A DNA stretch of 64,000 bases from Bradyrhizobium sp. (GCF_022844465.1 NZ_JALHLP010000001.1:1116001-1180000), one strand, 5' to 3'; shown: positions 51,934 to 60,830, counted from the first letter of the stretch. Numbers and translations are program-made. The notes: generated from the sequence alone by a model not told the origin.

Positions 51934-52662
51934 ATGAGCATCCAGGACGCAGCCTCCGGCGTGGCGCTGTGGCGGCTGGTCGCTGACGGAATCGAGCGCG
52001 GCATCGCCGACGGCCGCTTCGCGGCGGGCGAGAAGCTGCCGGCCGAGATGGAGATCGCCGGGACCTACCGCGTCAACCGTCATACGGTGCGTCGGGCATT
52101 GGCAGCGCTTGCCGAGCGCGGGCTGGTACGGGCCGAGCGCGGCAGCGGCACTTATGTCGAGACCCAGCGCCTCGCCTATCCGCTGCGCTCGCGCACCCGC
52201 TTCTCGGAAATCGTCGACGCCGGCGGCCATGAGCCGCGCGGCCAGTTGATCGACGCTTCTGTTGAGACCGCAAGCCGCGAACTGGCGCGGCAGCTCGGCA
52301 TCAGGACCGGCGCGGTGCTGATCCGGATCGAAGCGCTGCGGTTCGCCGATCGCGTCCCGATCTGCGTCGGCACCACCTGGCTCGCGGCGGAGCGGTTTCC
52401 CGATGCGGGGCAGATTTATGAGCGGGTGCGATCGATGACCAGATTGCTGGCGCATTACGGCATTCGGGACTATCGCCGGGCTTCGACCAGAGTCACCGCC
52501 GCCATTGTCGACGCCACCGACGCCGCCCGGCTCGACCTTTCGCTCGGACGACCGGTCCTTGTGGTCGACAGCACCGATGTCGACGTTGACGGCAAGCCGC
52601 TGCTGACCACCCGCGCCCGCTTTGCCGCGGAGCGGATCGAGTTCGTGGTCGAGAACGGCTAA
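51934..52662 (+). CDS. phnF: GntR/HutC-family transcriptional regulator PhnF
   Basis: A 242-aa regulator with an N-terminal winged helix (LWRLVADGIERGIADGRFAAGEKLPAEMEIAGTYRVNRHTVRRALAALAERGLVRAERGSGTYV) and a C-terminal UTRA ligand domain (about 85-240) ending LLTTRARFAAERIEFVVENG. It is divergent from phnG. It probably represses phn genes until a phosphonate metabolite binds. The perfect palindrome between the genes is its likely operator. The phnE2 gene on the opposite strand ends eight bases past its stop. Confidence 0.93.
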   Translation: MSIQDAASGVALWRLVADGIERGIADGRFAAGEKLPAEMEIAGTYRVNRHTVRRALAALAERGLVRAERGSGTYVETQRLAYPLRSRTRFSEIVDAGGHEPRGQLIDASVETASRELARQLGIRTGAVLIRIEALRFADRVPICVGTTWLAAERFPDAGQIYERVRSMTRLLAHYGIRDYRRASTRVTAAIVDATDAARLDLSLGRPVLVVDSTDVDVDGKPLLTTRARFAAERIEFVVENG

Positions 52663-52670
52663 TCCGGCGA

Positions 52671-53525
52671 TTAGGCGATTTCCCGCCGGCCGATGATCGC
52701 GAAACGGAGCTTCCCGGAAATCCAGTCGATGGTCGATACCGTGATCAGGATCAGCAGGATTAGAAACGATACCCGTTGCCATTCCAAGACCCGAATCTGT
52801 TCGGCGAGTTGAAGGCCGATCCCTCCGGCGCCGACGATTCCGATGATGGTGGCTGAGCGCGTATTCGATTCAAAATAGTAGAGCACCTGACTGAGCAGGA
52901 TCGGAATCACCTGCGGTAGCACCCCGAACCGGACGCCATGAAGGTGGTTGCCGCCGGCGGCCAGCACCCCTTCGCCGGGTTTCTTGTCGGCCGCCTCGAT
53001 CGCCTCGGAGAAGAGTTTTCCAAAACTGCCGAAATCGCTGCAGACGAGGGCGAGAATTCCGGCGAACGGCCCCAACCCGACAATTCCGACCCAGATCAGC
53101 GCCCAGATCAAGGTGTCGATGCCGCGGATCGTGTCGAGGCTGCGGCGTGACAGAATGTGAACCACCCGGTTCGCGACCACATTGCGCGCTGCCAGCAGGG
53201 CAACCGGAAGCGCCAGCAGCGCCCCGCCCAGCGTGCCCAGAAAGGCGATCGCCACCGTCTCGCCGAGCGCGTGCAGATAGATCACGGCTTGCGACAGCGA
53301 TCCGGGGTCGGGCGGCACCATCAGCCGCAGGAATCCGCCCAGTCTGGACATCCCGTCAGAGAGCCGATGAAAGGGAATGTCGAGCTGCACTATTCCGAAG
53401 ATGAACAGCCCGACGACCGCGGCGAAACCTGCCGTGATCTTTACCCTCTGCCACCAATCCGGCCGGAACAGGTGTGGATGCCGTTCGGCGACGCTGGCCT
53501 GATTGTCGAAACGGAAAGAGTTCAT
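52671..53525 (-). CDS. phnE: Phosphonate ABC transporter permease PhnE2
   Basis: A 284-aa permease with about six membrane segments (VKITAGFAAVVGLFIFGIVQL, TVAIAFLGTLGGALLALPVALLAARNV, LIWALIWVGIVGLGPFAGILALV) and the EAA loop GVLAAGGNHLHGVRFGVLPQVIPILLSQ. NTRSATIIGIVGAGGIGLQLAEQ and a C-terminal TISTIDWISGKLRFAIIG-like tail are typical of PhnE. It is the last gene of phnC-phnD-phnE1-phnE2 and overlaps phnE1 by four bases. Two separate PhnE proteins suggest a heterodimeric channel. Confidence 0.93.
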   Translation of the reverse strand: MNSFRFDNQASVAERHPHLFRPDWWQRVKITAGFAAVVGLFIFGIVQLDIPFHRLSDGMSRLGGFLRLMVPPDPGSLSQAVIYLHALGETVAIAFLGTLGGALLALPVALLAARNVVANRVVHILSRRSLDTIRGIDTLIWALIWVGIVGLGPFAGILALVCSDFGSFGKLFSEAIEAADKKPGEGVLAAGGNHLHGVRFGVLPQVIPILLSQVLYYFESNTRSATIIGIVGAGGIGLQLAEQIRVLEWQRVSFLILLILITVSTIDWISGKLRFAIIGRREIA

Positions 53526-54409
53526 CTTCCCGCCCCTTCCATTCCGAGGAGGCGGTGGCGCACGCGCTCGGTGACGAAATCGATCAGCATGACGGTGACG
53601 ACAATCAGCAGGAGGATGGCGCTTACGTCCGTGAAGTAGAACTTGCGGACCGCTTCGATCAAATCCTGGCCGATGCCCCCGGCACCGACAAAGCCCATCA
53701 CCGCGGCGCCGCGCACGTTGATCTCGAACCTCAGCAGTGCGTAGCTGACGAAATTCGAAAGTACCTGGGGCAATGCGCCAAACCGGACGATCTGAAGCCA
53801 GCTACCTCCGCTAGCCGCGACCCCCTCGACCGGCTTGCTGTCGATATTCTCGACCACTTCGGCGAACTGCTTGCCAAGCGCCCCGGCCGTGTGGATCGCG
53901 ATGGCCAGAACGCCCGGCAGCGGCCCCAGACCGAACGCCAGCACAAAAATCAGGGCGAAGACGATCTCCGGCACGGTCCGGCAGAATTCAAGCGTCCGCC
54001 GCGTTACAAAGACGATCGCGCGCGACCTTACCAGATTGGCCGATGCCAGAAAGCAAAGGACGAAACCGCATAGCCCCCCGGCAAGGGTCCCCACATAGGC
54101 AATCAACAATGTATCGCCGAGCAGCCGCGTCCAGCGCGGCAGTCCCCAAAGCCACTCCGAAAGATCGGCCCATAGTGAAGAGAACGACAGCTTCGGGGCG
54201 ATGCTGACAAAGTAAGTCGGAAAGCGCCAGAAGTTCTCGGAGAACTTCCAGAGGTCGACGTCGCCCATCCAGCCGGCGACCAGCACCGCGGCGACCATGA
54301 CGGCGGCACCCAGCCAGAAGCGCCGGCGCTTGGCCGCTACCGCCGCAGCATAGTGATCCGCGAGTTCTCGCAGCTTGGCTTCAGGGAATTCGGGAACGGC
54401 GGCTCGCAT
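53522..54409 (-). CDS. phnE: Phosphonate ABC transporter permease PhnE1
   Basis: 295 aa from the ATG at 54409 (GGAAAAG upstream); a TTG at 54454 would add 15 residues. It has a basic N-terminal helix (AAVAAKRRRFWLGAAVMVAAVLVAGW), then membrane segments DTLLIAYVGTLAGGLCGFVLCFLASANLV and EIVFALIFVLAFGLGPLPGVLAIAIHT. The EAA loop GVAASGGSWLQIVRFGALPQVLSNF is followed by NVRGAAVMGFVGAGGIGQDLIEAV. It pairs with PhnE2, which it overlaps by four bases, and with PhnC and PhnD to import phosphonates. Confidence 0.92.
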   Translation of the reverse strand: MRAAVPEFPEAKLRELADHYAAAVAAKRRRFWLGAAVMVAAVLVAGWMGDVDLWKFSENFWRFPTYFVSIAPKLSFSSLWADLSEWLWGLPRWTRLLGDTLLIAYVGTLAGGLCGFVLCFLASANLVRSRAIVFVTRRTLEFCRTVPEIVFALIFVLAFGLGPLPGVLAIAIHTAGALGKQFAEVVENIDSKPVEGVAASGGSWLQIVRFGALPQVLSNFVSYALLRFEINVRGAAVMGFVGAGGIGQDLIEAVRKFYFTDVSAILLLIVVTVMLIDFVTERVRHRLLGMEGAGR

Positions 54410-54477
54410 CGGCTTTTCCGGCAAGGGAACGGGTGGACCTCGCGATCCGCCCAAATCAACCGGATCCGTCGCCGTGC

Positions 54478-55386
54478 TCAGGACTTCTGCTTGCGTATGC
54501 TGTCGACAAACTTGATCAGGTCGACCACCGGTTCATAGGCCTTGTGATCGACTTCGACGAACGGCAGCTGTTTGCCCTGATAGATCTTGTCAAACGCGGC
54601 CTTGTCCTTCACCGCGATTTCGAGCACCGCCTTCTTGATCGCCGCCTTGAGGTCGGCCGGCAGCGTGCCGAGATAGGCCATCGGCGAATTCACAATCTGC
54701 TCGGACTTCATGATGACCTTGAAGTCCGCAGCTTTTGCCATTCCCTTGCGTTCCATTCGCAGCAGGTTCGACTCGTTCTCATCGTTCCACCAGTTGAACG
54801 CGGCATCGCAGGTCCCCTGCGACAGCCCGATCACGGCGTTCTCATGGCTCCCGGAATAGACCACCTTGGAGAAAAACTTCTCCGGGTCGATGCCCATCTT
54901 GTCCATGGCGAAACGCGGCACGTTGTTGCCCGACGTCGAGTTGGGATCCACGAGGCAGAGGTTCTTGCCCTTCAGGTCCTGGATGTTCTTGTAGCCCGAG
55001 TCGCTTTTGACGTAGAGCACCGAGTAGTAGCCCTTGGTGCCGTCGCCATTCACTTCGATCGCGAACGGCTCGACCTTGGCGCCGATGATGTAGGCGCGGG
55101 CGTAGGACGCCGGACCGTACATCGCGATGTGGATGTTCCCGGCCCGCTGGCCCTCAATCACCGCGGCATAATCGTTGGCGATCCGCAGCGTCACCTTTAC
55201 GCCGAGTTCGCGTGACAGATACTCCGTCAACGGCGTCCATCGGTCCGTGGTGCCGGAGGCATTCTCATCCGGCACCTTGGCGAACACCAGTTCGGAATAT
55301 TTCGCCTTCCAGTCCTGCGCCGAAGCGGTGGAAGCCGAGAATGCCACTCCCGCCGCGACGGCGAGTATCATACGAAGGTTGATCAT
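54478..55386 (-). CDS. phnD: Phosphonate ABC transporter substrate-binding protein PhnD
   Basis: 302 aa from the ATG at 55386, with AGGAGACGTC upstream; the open frame beyond has no good start. It has the signal peptide RMILAVAAGVAFSASTASA and the PhnD pattern ELVFAKVPDENASGTTDRWTPLTEYLSRELGVKV, IAMYGPASYARAYIIGAKVEPFAI, LCLVDPNSTSGNNVPRFAMDK, and HENAVIGLSQGTCDAAFNWWNDENESNLLRM. The STSGN loop and tyrosines build the phosphonate site. It is the second gene of the importer operon, 73 bases after phnC. Confidence 0.95.
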   Translation of the reverse strand: MINLRMILAVAAGVAFSASTASAQDWKAKYSELVFAKVPDENASGTTDRWTPLTEYLSRELGVKVTLRIANDYAAVIEGQRAGNIHIAMYGPASYARAYIIGAKVEPFAIEVNGDGTKGYYSVLYVKSDSGYKNIQDLKGKNLCLVDPNSTSGNNVPRFAMDKMGIDPEKFFSKVVYSGSHENAVIGLSQGTCDAAFNWWNDENESNLLRMERKGMAKAADFKVIMKSEQIVNSPMAYLGTLPADLKAAIKKAVLEIAVKDKAAFDKIYQGKQLPFVEVDHKAYEPVVDLIKFVDSIRKQKS

Positions 55387-55459
55387 GACGTCTCCTGTTT
55401 GCAACGATTGAGGCTGGCGGATTGCCTGCCCCAAGGCTTCCGATCGACAAATGCAGCGC

Positions 55460-56272
55460 TCAGGCCGCGGCAGCTGTGCCAAGAGCAGGACGCGCCGAAG
55501 CAGAAACATGCGCGGGTGCCGCGCCCATCACCTCGTCCGCCTCGAGATCGTAGAGTTCGCGTGCGATACGATCGGTGAGCGCCTCCGGCGCGCCGTCAAA
55601 CACGATCCGCCCCGATGCCATGCCGATCAGGCGGTCGCAGTAACTGCGCGCCAGGTCGAGAGAATGCAGATTGCAGATCACCGTGATGCCGAAATGCTTG
55701 TTGATTCGCAGCAGCGCATCCATCACGATCCGCGTATTGCGCGGATCCAGCGAAGCGATCGGTTCGTCGGCGAGGATCATCGCGGGTTGCTGAACCAGCG
55801 CGCGCGCAATTGCGACACGCTGCTGCTGGCCTCCGGAGAGTTGGTCGGCGCGCTGCGCTGCAATCGAGGCCATGTCGAACTGCTCGAGCGCCGACATCGC
55901 AATCGCCTTGTCTTGATCGGGCCACAGCTGCGCCAGCGATCGCCATGTCGGCACCGTCGCCAGCCTGCCCATCAAGACGTTGGTCAGCACGTCGAGCCGA
56001 CCGACCAGATTGAATTGTTGAAAGATCATGGCTGACCGGGCGCGCCACTGACGCAGATCGTTGCCGCGCAACCGGGTCACATCAACGCCCTCGAACAGGA
56101 TGCGTCCTTCGGACGGTTCGGCCAGGCGGTTGATCATCCGCAACAGCGTCGATTTGCCGGCGCCGGAACGGCCGATCACGCCCACAAAACCGCCGGGCTG
56201 GATCGAGAACGATGCATCGTCGACCGCGGTCGTTGTGCCGAACCGGCACGTCAAACCTTCCACCACCAACAT
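55460..56272 (-). CDS. phnC: Phosphonate ABC transporter ATP-binding protein PhnC
   Basis: A 270-aa ATPase with Walker [51 protein letters not shown], signature [16 protein letters not shown] and Walker [17 protein letters not shown]. These are PhnC hallmarks. It leads the operon phnC-phnD-phnE1-phnE2 and is divergent from the hexapeptide-phnM2 operon. A candidate Pho box on its strand lies 47-64 bases upstream. Confidence 0.95.
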   Translation of the reverse strand: MLVVEGLTCRFGTTTAVDDASFSIQPGGFVGVIGRSGAGKSTLLRMINRLAEPSEGRILFEGVDVTRLRGNDLRQWRARSAMIFQQFNLVGRLDVLTNVLMGRLATVPTWRSLAQLWPDQDKAIAMSALEQFDMASIAAQRADQLSGGQQQRVAIARALVQQPAMILADEPIASLDPRNTRIVMDALLRINKHFGITVICNLHSLDLARSYCDRLIGMASGRIVFDGAPEALTDRIARELYDLEADEVMGAAPAHVSASARPALGTAAAA

Positions 56273-56318
56273 GCAATGCTCCAGAAAGCCAAACCGTGCC
56301 TTTCGCTATCGTCAGGGC

Positions 56319-56336
56319 ATTACAATTGTGTGACAA
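56319..56336 (-). promoter_or_regulatory. Candidate Pho box upstream of phnC
   Basis: Read on the minus strand: TTGTCAC, ACAA, TTGTAAT, two heptamers at 11-base spacing, each matching CTGTCAT at 5 of 7 positions. It lies 47-64 bases upstream of phnC. Confidence 0.6.
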
Positions 56337-56372
56337 TCACGCTGCGGCGCAACCACCGTCCACAACGCATCG

Positions 56373-56401
56373 ACGTCATGCAATCGTCATGACGTCGTCA
56401 T
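56373..56401 (+). promoter_or_regulatory. Candidate triple Pho-box array for the hexapeptide-phnM2 operon
   Basis: Three heptamers follow at an exact 11-base period: ACGTCAT (56373), TCGTCAT (56384) and TCGTCAT (56395). Each carries the GTCAT core, so they match CTGTCAT at 5 of 7 positions. Three tandem units would let more than one PhoB dimer bind. The array ends 70 bases before the ATG at 56472, which argues against the alternative start at 56400 inside it. Confidence 0.6.
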
Positions 56402-56471
56402 GAAGCGCAATGATGACGTGCGGCGTTGGCGCCTCTGGATCGGTATCCCCCTTGCTTCGCGGAAGGCTCGC

Positions 56472-57141
56472 ATGACCGGCACAATGCTTTCGGTTGACCC
56501 GACGATCGATCCGTCCGCAAAATTGCACCAGACAAGGCTCGGCGCCTATTGCGAGGTCGGCCCGCGCACGATCCTGAATGAAGTGACGATGGACGACTAT
56601 TCCTACGTCGTGAACGATGCCCCAGATCACGTACACAACAATCGGAAAATTCTGCTCGATCGCGGCAATGACGCGCATCAATCCGGGCAATCACCCGATG
56701 CAGCGGGCGTCGCAAGCCCATTTCACCTATCGCGCCAGCGCCTATTTCACAGGCGAAAGCGACGAGGCCGCGTTCTTCGAATGGCGGCGTCGGCACCACG
56801 TGGGTGTCGGCCACGACGTCTGGATCGGCCATGGCGCGGTCGTCTTGCCCGGCCGAAACATCGGGACAGGCGCGGTGGTCGCCGCCGGCGCGATCGTGAC
56901 CAGGGACGTCCCGACCTATACGATCGTGGCCGGCAACCCGGCACGGCCGATCAGGCGCCGGTTTCCGGAAGACATCGCCGCCCGGCTTGTCGCACTGGCC
57001 TGGTAGAATTGGAACCATGCGGCGCTGCGCGAGGCCCTGCCCGATTTCCGCGCGCTCGCGATCGAGGACTTTCTCGCCAAATACGAGGCCATCGCCGGCT
57101 CCGCCCGCGCCGGGCTCCAGCGTCAACACGCGGCGTCGTGA
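56472..57141 (+). pseudogene. Frameshifted phosphonate-metabolism hexapeptide transferase
   Basis: The start is the ATG at 56472 with GGAAGG upstream. The frame gives MLSVDPTIDPSAKLHQTRLG and [11 protein letters not shown], then breaks at four C (56620-56623) where three would keep frame. The next frame continues [70 protein letters not shown], the left-handed beta-helix repeats, and [20 protein letters not shown]. It is then cut by TAG at 57004-57006 where TGG (Trp) is expected, and runs on to TGA at 57139. Relatives are putative acetyltransferases of phn operons. Two independent lesions make this a pseudogene. Confidence 0.85.
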
Positions 57142-58331
57142 CCGACATCCAGATCGAAGGCGGCCGAGCTCTGCTGGGCCGTGAAATTCAGGAAACCTCG
57201 TTGCGGACCACAGGTCGAGACATCAGCGCGGTGGGCGCGCAGGACGGCCGCGCGCCACTTCGCATCAATGCCACAGGCCTGCTGGTGCTGCCGGGAATCG
57301 TCGATCTGCATGGGGATGCATTCGAGCGGCAGATGATGCCCCGCCCCGGCGTCGATTTTCCCGCCGATGTAGCGCTGGCCGATAGCGACCGCCAGGCGAT
57401 CAACAACGGCATCACGACCGTGTATCACGCCGCGACCTGGTCGTGGGAGCCCGGGCTGCGCAGCGGCGACAACGCCAGGCAATTGCTCGAGAACATCGAA
57501 TCGATGCGGCCGCAGCTCGCGGCCGACACCCGGTTCCATCTCCGCCACGAGACCTATAATCTCGATGCCGAAGCTGAGATCATCGAATGGCTGATCGACG
57601 GCCGCGTCGATCTGTTCGCGTTCAACGACCACATGGATGCAACGGTAACGAGCCTAGACAAGCCGCAGAAGCGAAGCCGCATGGTCGAACGCAGCGGGCT
57701 TTCGAGCGAGGCATTCGATCGACTGGTCGCACGCGTCGCTTCCCGCGGTCACGACGTTCCGGCATCCATCGCGCGGCTCGCTCAGGCCGGGCGCGGCGCC
57801 GGCGTCCGCATGCTGTCGCATGACGACGCGAGCCCGGCGCAGCGAAGCGCTTTCCGGGCGCAGGGCGTCGGCATCGCCGAATTTCCCGTCAACGAAGAAA
57901 CCGCGCGGGCGGCGAAGGCGGCCGGCGATTTCATCGTGCTCGGCGCCCCCAACGTCGTGCGCGGCGGCAGCCATACCGGCTGGACCAGGGCATCCGACAT
58001 GATCGCCAAGGGATTTTGCTCGGTGCTTGCATCGGACTATTATTATCCGGCGCCGTTATTGGCCGCGTTCCGACTCGCCGCCGACGGCATTCTCACGCTG
58101 GCCGAAGCGTGGCAACTGGTGTCGGCCGCACCCGCGCGTGCCGCCGGCCTTGCCGACCGCGGCGTGCTCGCCGAGGGGTGGCGCGCTGACGTCATTCTCG
58201 TCGATGACCGGATTCCGCTGCTACCTCGAATTGTCGGGGTAATCGCCGCCGGGCGCCTGGTGCATCTCACGGAAGCCGATCGCATCGCCCGGGTGTCATC
58301 CGCGCCGCGCAAGGCTGTTGCGGCCGCCTGA
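57138..58331 (+). CDS. phnM: PhnM-family diphosphatase, second copy
   Basis: 397 aa from the GTG at 57138, which overlaps the stop of the broken hexapeptide gene (GTGA). It is an amidohydrolase of the PhnM family: GLLVLPGIVDLHGDAFERQMMPRPGVDF, GITTVYHAATWSWEPGLRS, FHLRHETYNLDAEAEIIEWL, LFAFNDHMDATV, LSHDDASPAQR, EFPVNEETARAAKAAGDFIVLGAPNVVRGGSHTGW and VLASDYYYPAPLLAAF. The first metal motif is HGD, whereas copy 1 has HTDH. It may act on a different ribose-phosphonate triphosphate or simply add dosage. It forms an operon with the 2H-phosphoesterase-like gene. Confidence 0.92.
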   Translation: MTDIQIEGGRALLGREIQETSLRTTGRDISAVGAQDGRAPLRINATGLLVLPGIVDLHGDAFERQMMPRPGVDFPADVALADSDRQAINNGITTVYHAATWSWEPGLRSGDNARQLLENIESMRPQLAADTRFHLRHETYNLDAEAEIIEWLIDGRVDLFAFNDHMDATVTSLDKPQKRSRMVERSGLSSEAFDRLVARVASRGHDVPASIARLAQAGRGAGVRMLSHDDASPAQRSAFRAQGVGIAEFPVNEETARAAKAAGDFIVLGAPNVVRGGSHTGWTRASDMIAKGFCSVLASDYYYPAPLLAAFRLAADGILTLAEAWQLVSAAPARAAGLADRGVLAEGWRADVILVDDRIPLLPRIVGVIAAGRLVHLTEADRIARVSSAPRKAVAAA

Positions 58332-58351
58332 GGCCGCTTTATTCTGCCGCC

Positions 58352-59059
58352 ATGACCCACACCCCGCGCTATGCGATCTACTACGCCCCGGCGCCCGACA
58401 GCCGCCTCGATCGCTTCGGCGCGCATCTGCTCGGCTATGATGCCTTCCGCGGCGAGGAGATCGCCTTCCCGAGCGACATCGAGCAGCAAGCGCCGGATTG
58501 GCGCGCGTTGACCAGCGATCCCCGAAGGTACGGTTTTCACGCCACGCTGAAAGCACCGTTGGCGCTGGCTCCGGGCATGAGCGAAGGAGAGCTTCTCGCC
58601 GCCTGCGCTGCTTTTGCCGCCACGCCGCGGACCATTCCGCTAATCCATCCTGTTGTCGGTTCGATCAGCGGCTTCATCGCGGTGATCCCGGCGCAGCCGT
58701 CCGCCGAGCTGATCCAGCTTGCCGCCGATTGCGTCCGCGCATTCGACCCGTTCCGTGCGCCCCTCACCGCGACGGACCGCGCGCGGCGAAACCCGTCGCA
58801 ACTGACACCGCGACAGCGCGACTACCTCGATCGCTGGGGATATCCCTATGTGATGGAGGAATTCCGCTTTCACATGACGCTGACGGGCCGCCTCGCCGCC
58901 GAACGCAGCGACCCGATGCTGGCGATGTTGCAGGACCGCTTTGCGGCAATTGACCTGAAAACGATCGCGATCGACCGCATCGCCGTGTTCCGCGAGGATC
59001 ACGCCAACTCGCGCTTCCGGACCGTCGGTCAATACCTCCTCACGCCAGCGGTCGGCTAG
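58352..59059 (+). CDS. DUF1045 phosphonate-metabolism protein, 2H phosphoesterase-like
   Basis: A 235-aa protein starting 20 bases after phnM2. It has two His-x-Thr motifs, HAT (His63-Thr65 in YGFHATLKAP) and HMT (His174-Thr176 in FRFHMTLTG), the signature of 2H phosphoesterases, which open 2',3'- or 1,2-cyclic phosphates. The family is known as a putative phosphonate metabolism protein. No metallo-beta-lactamase phnP is visible in this locus, so this protein could hydrolyse the 5-phosphoribosyl 1,2-cyclic phosphate made by PhnJ. That role is inferred from motif and context. Confidence 0.88.
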   Translation: MTHTPRYAIYYAPAPDSRLDRFGAHLLGYDAFRGEEIAFPSDIEQQAPDWRALTSDPRRYGFHATLKAPLALAPGMSEGELLAACAAFAATPRTIPLIHPVVGSISGFIAVIPAQPSAELIQLAADCVRAFDPFRAPLTATDRARRNPSQLTPRQRDYLDRWGYPYVMEEFRFHMTLTGRLAAERSDPMLAMLQDRFAAIDLKTIAIDRIAVFREDHANSRFRTVGQYLLTPAVG

Positions 59060-59066
59060 CCGCGGC

Positions 59067-60653
59067 TCAGAATTGCCGGGCCAGCGTCCGCGCCGCGCGC
59101 GCGTCCGGGCGCGGCTCGATATCGACCGACCACAGATCCCGGTTGTCAACGTCCTTCAAGGTCACCGTCATGACCTTCGAGGCGCCATCGATGTCGACGC
59201 GGCCGAAGAATTGCAACCCGAAACACGGCGCGAGGTTTTCGCCCTGCTCCGCACTGCAGCCCTTCTGAAAAGCCACCGAGGGCCCGAACGTATTGTCGAG
59301 TTCGCCGGGCCCCCAGGTGCCGGCATGCAGCGGCCCGGAGACGAATTCCCAGAACGGCTCGAACTCCTGAAACACCGCGCGGTTCGGATCGTAGCGGTGC
59401 GCGGCCGTGTAATGCATGTCGGCCGTCAGCCAGACCGTGTTCCTGACGCCGACGCGTTTCATGAACGACAGCAGATCGGCAATCTCGTTTTCACGCCGCT
59501 CCGGCGGACCATCGCCAAGCGCGATGGCGTCTTCGCTGATCACCCCGATCGGCATGTCCGCGGCGATCACCTTCCAGGTCGCGTCCGAGGCCGACAGTCC
59601 GCGCTTCAGCCAGGCCAGCTGCGCCGGGCCCAGAATGCAGGCGTCGCTGCGGTCGTCGCGGTTGTTGGCGGTCGAATCGCGATAGCTGCGCATGTCGATC
59701 AGAAAAACGTCGAGCAAAGGGCCGTAGGCGATCTTGCGGTAGATCCGGCCGGCCTGGGCGGGAAGATTGCGGATCGGCATGAATTCATGAAATGCGCGGG
59801 CCGCCCGCGCCACCAGCCGCGCGGTGCCATCGTCAGCGTAGCCGCTCTCGTCGGCGGTGCCCTGCGGCGACCAGTCGTTGGTTACTTCATGGTCGTCCCA
59901 CTGCGCCAGCATCGGTACCTGGGCGTTGAAGGCTCGCAGGTTCGCATCGAGCAGGTTGTATTTGTAGTTGCCGCGAAACTGCCCCAGGCTGTGAGCGACT
60001 TCGGACTTCTCCTCCGTCACGATGTTGCGCCAGATATTCCCGTCGGGCAGCTTCAGTTCGGCCTCGATCGGGCAGTCGGCGTAGATGTGATCGCCGGAGT
60101 GGATGAAGAAGTCAGGGCGATTTTCGAGCATGGTCCGGTAGGTCCGCATCCCGCCGCGGCTGGGGTCGATGCCCCAGCCCTGCCCGGCAGAATCACCCGA
60201 CCAGACGAAACTGATGGCGCGTGGTTCGACCGGCGCGGTACGGAAACGACCGATCTGCGCTTGGCCTGAAGTCCCGGTTTCACCGGCATCTTCAAACCAC
60301 ACGCGGTAGAAGATGTCCTGCCCCGCCGGAAGGTCCCCGAGCAGAAGCTTCGACGTAAAATCATGGTCCGGCAACGCCTCCGACGAGGCCGCGCCGATGA
60401 TGGTCTTGAAGCTTTCGGCGGTCGAGTACTCGACCTGCATGCGCGCGGGACGGTCTGCTCTCGCCCAGATCACCGCGGAGCTGGCCGACACGTCGCCCGA
60501 CGCGATCCCGCCGGCGATGCGAGGCCGGTCCGCGGCGCGGCTCAGATAGGGCCTGGCCAGACCCGTGCCTCCCACAAACGCCACCGCGGCGGCTGACCGA
60601 ACCATCCATTGACGTCTGGTCAACCCGCGTTTGGCGCGTTTCGCAATCGGCAT
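59067..60653 (-). CDS. phoD: PhoD-family alkaline phosphatase/phosphodiesterase
   Basis: A 528-aa exported enzyme. The N-terminus has a twin-arginine signal (LTRRQWMVRSAAAVAFVGG), so it is folded in the cytosol and exported by Tat. The catalytic domain shows SFVWSGDSAGQGWG, DFFIHSGDHIYADCPIE, QWDDHEVTNDW, VFLIDMRSYRD, AADMPIGVISED and TADMHYTAAHRYDP, the metal-binding motifs of calcium/iron PhoD enzymes. It releases phosphate from phosphomonoesters and diesters outside the cell. It is convergent with the DUF1045 gene and divergent from the Ugp-like importer. Confidence 0.94.
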   Translation of the reverse strand: MPIAKRAKRGLTRRQWMVRSAAAVAFVGGTGLARPYLSRAADRPRIAGGIASGDVSASSAVIWARADRPARMQVEYSTAESFKTIIGAASSEALPDHDFTSKLLLGDLPAGQDIFYRVWFEDAGETGTSGQAQIGRFRTAPVEPRAISFVWSGDSAGQGWGIDPSRGGMRTYRTMLENRPDFFIHSGDHIYADCPIEAELKLPDGNIWRNIVTEEKSEVAHSLGQFRGNYKYNLLDANLRAFNAQVPMLAQWDDHEVTNDWSPQGTADESGYADDGTARLVARAARAFHEFMPIRNLPAQAGRIYRKIAYGPLLDVFLIDMRSYRDSTANNRDDRSDACILGPAQLAWLKRGLSASDATWKVIAADMPIGVISEDAIALGDGPPERRENEIADLLSFMKRVGVRNTVWLTADMHYTAAHRYDPNRAVFQEFEPFWEFVSGPLHAGTWGPGELDNTFGPSVAFQKGCSAEQGENLAPCFGLQFFGRVDIDGASKVMTVTLKDVDNRDLWSVDIEPRPDARAARTLARQF

Positions 60654-60771
60654 TCCGGCATCCCCGTCGAATCACGACCAAGGGTGCCTGCCCAGTTTGA
60701 CCGCGGGCTGAAGGTTTTGCGACAGGTGGATGAACCGTCCGAACCTCAGATAGCTCGGGAAATCATTCCAT

Positions 60772-60789
60772 CCGTTACAGGACTGTCAA
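60772..60789 (+). promoter_or_regulatory. Candidate Pho box upstream of the Ugp-like operon
   Basis: CCGTTAC, AGGA, CTGTCAA: two units at 11-base spacing matching CTGTCAT at 4 and 6 of 7 positions. It lies 42-59 bases before the GTG at 60831. A weaker pair (60708-60725, minus strand) faces phoD. Confidence 0.5.
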
Positions 60790-60830
60790 ATACCTGCCCT
60801 ACCAGTGATCCGCGATCGGAGGATCACGAC

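Noticed and set aside
56400..57137. A single 643-codon protein joining a hexapeptide start to PhnM
   Set aside because: The join is an artefact of the frameshift: beyond 56623 the frame is nonsense until the PhnM start at 57138.
60708..60725. Pho box facing phoD
   Set aside because: Two units at 11-base spacing exist (CTGTCGC and CCTTCAG), but the second matches only 4 of 7 positions; kept as a note, not a feature.
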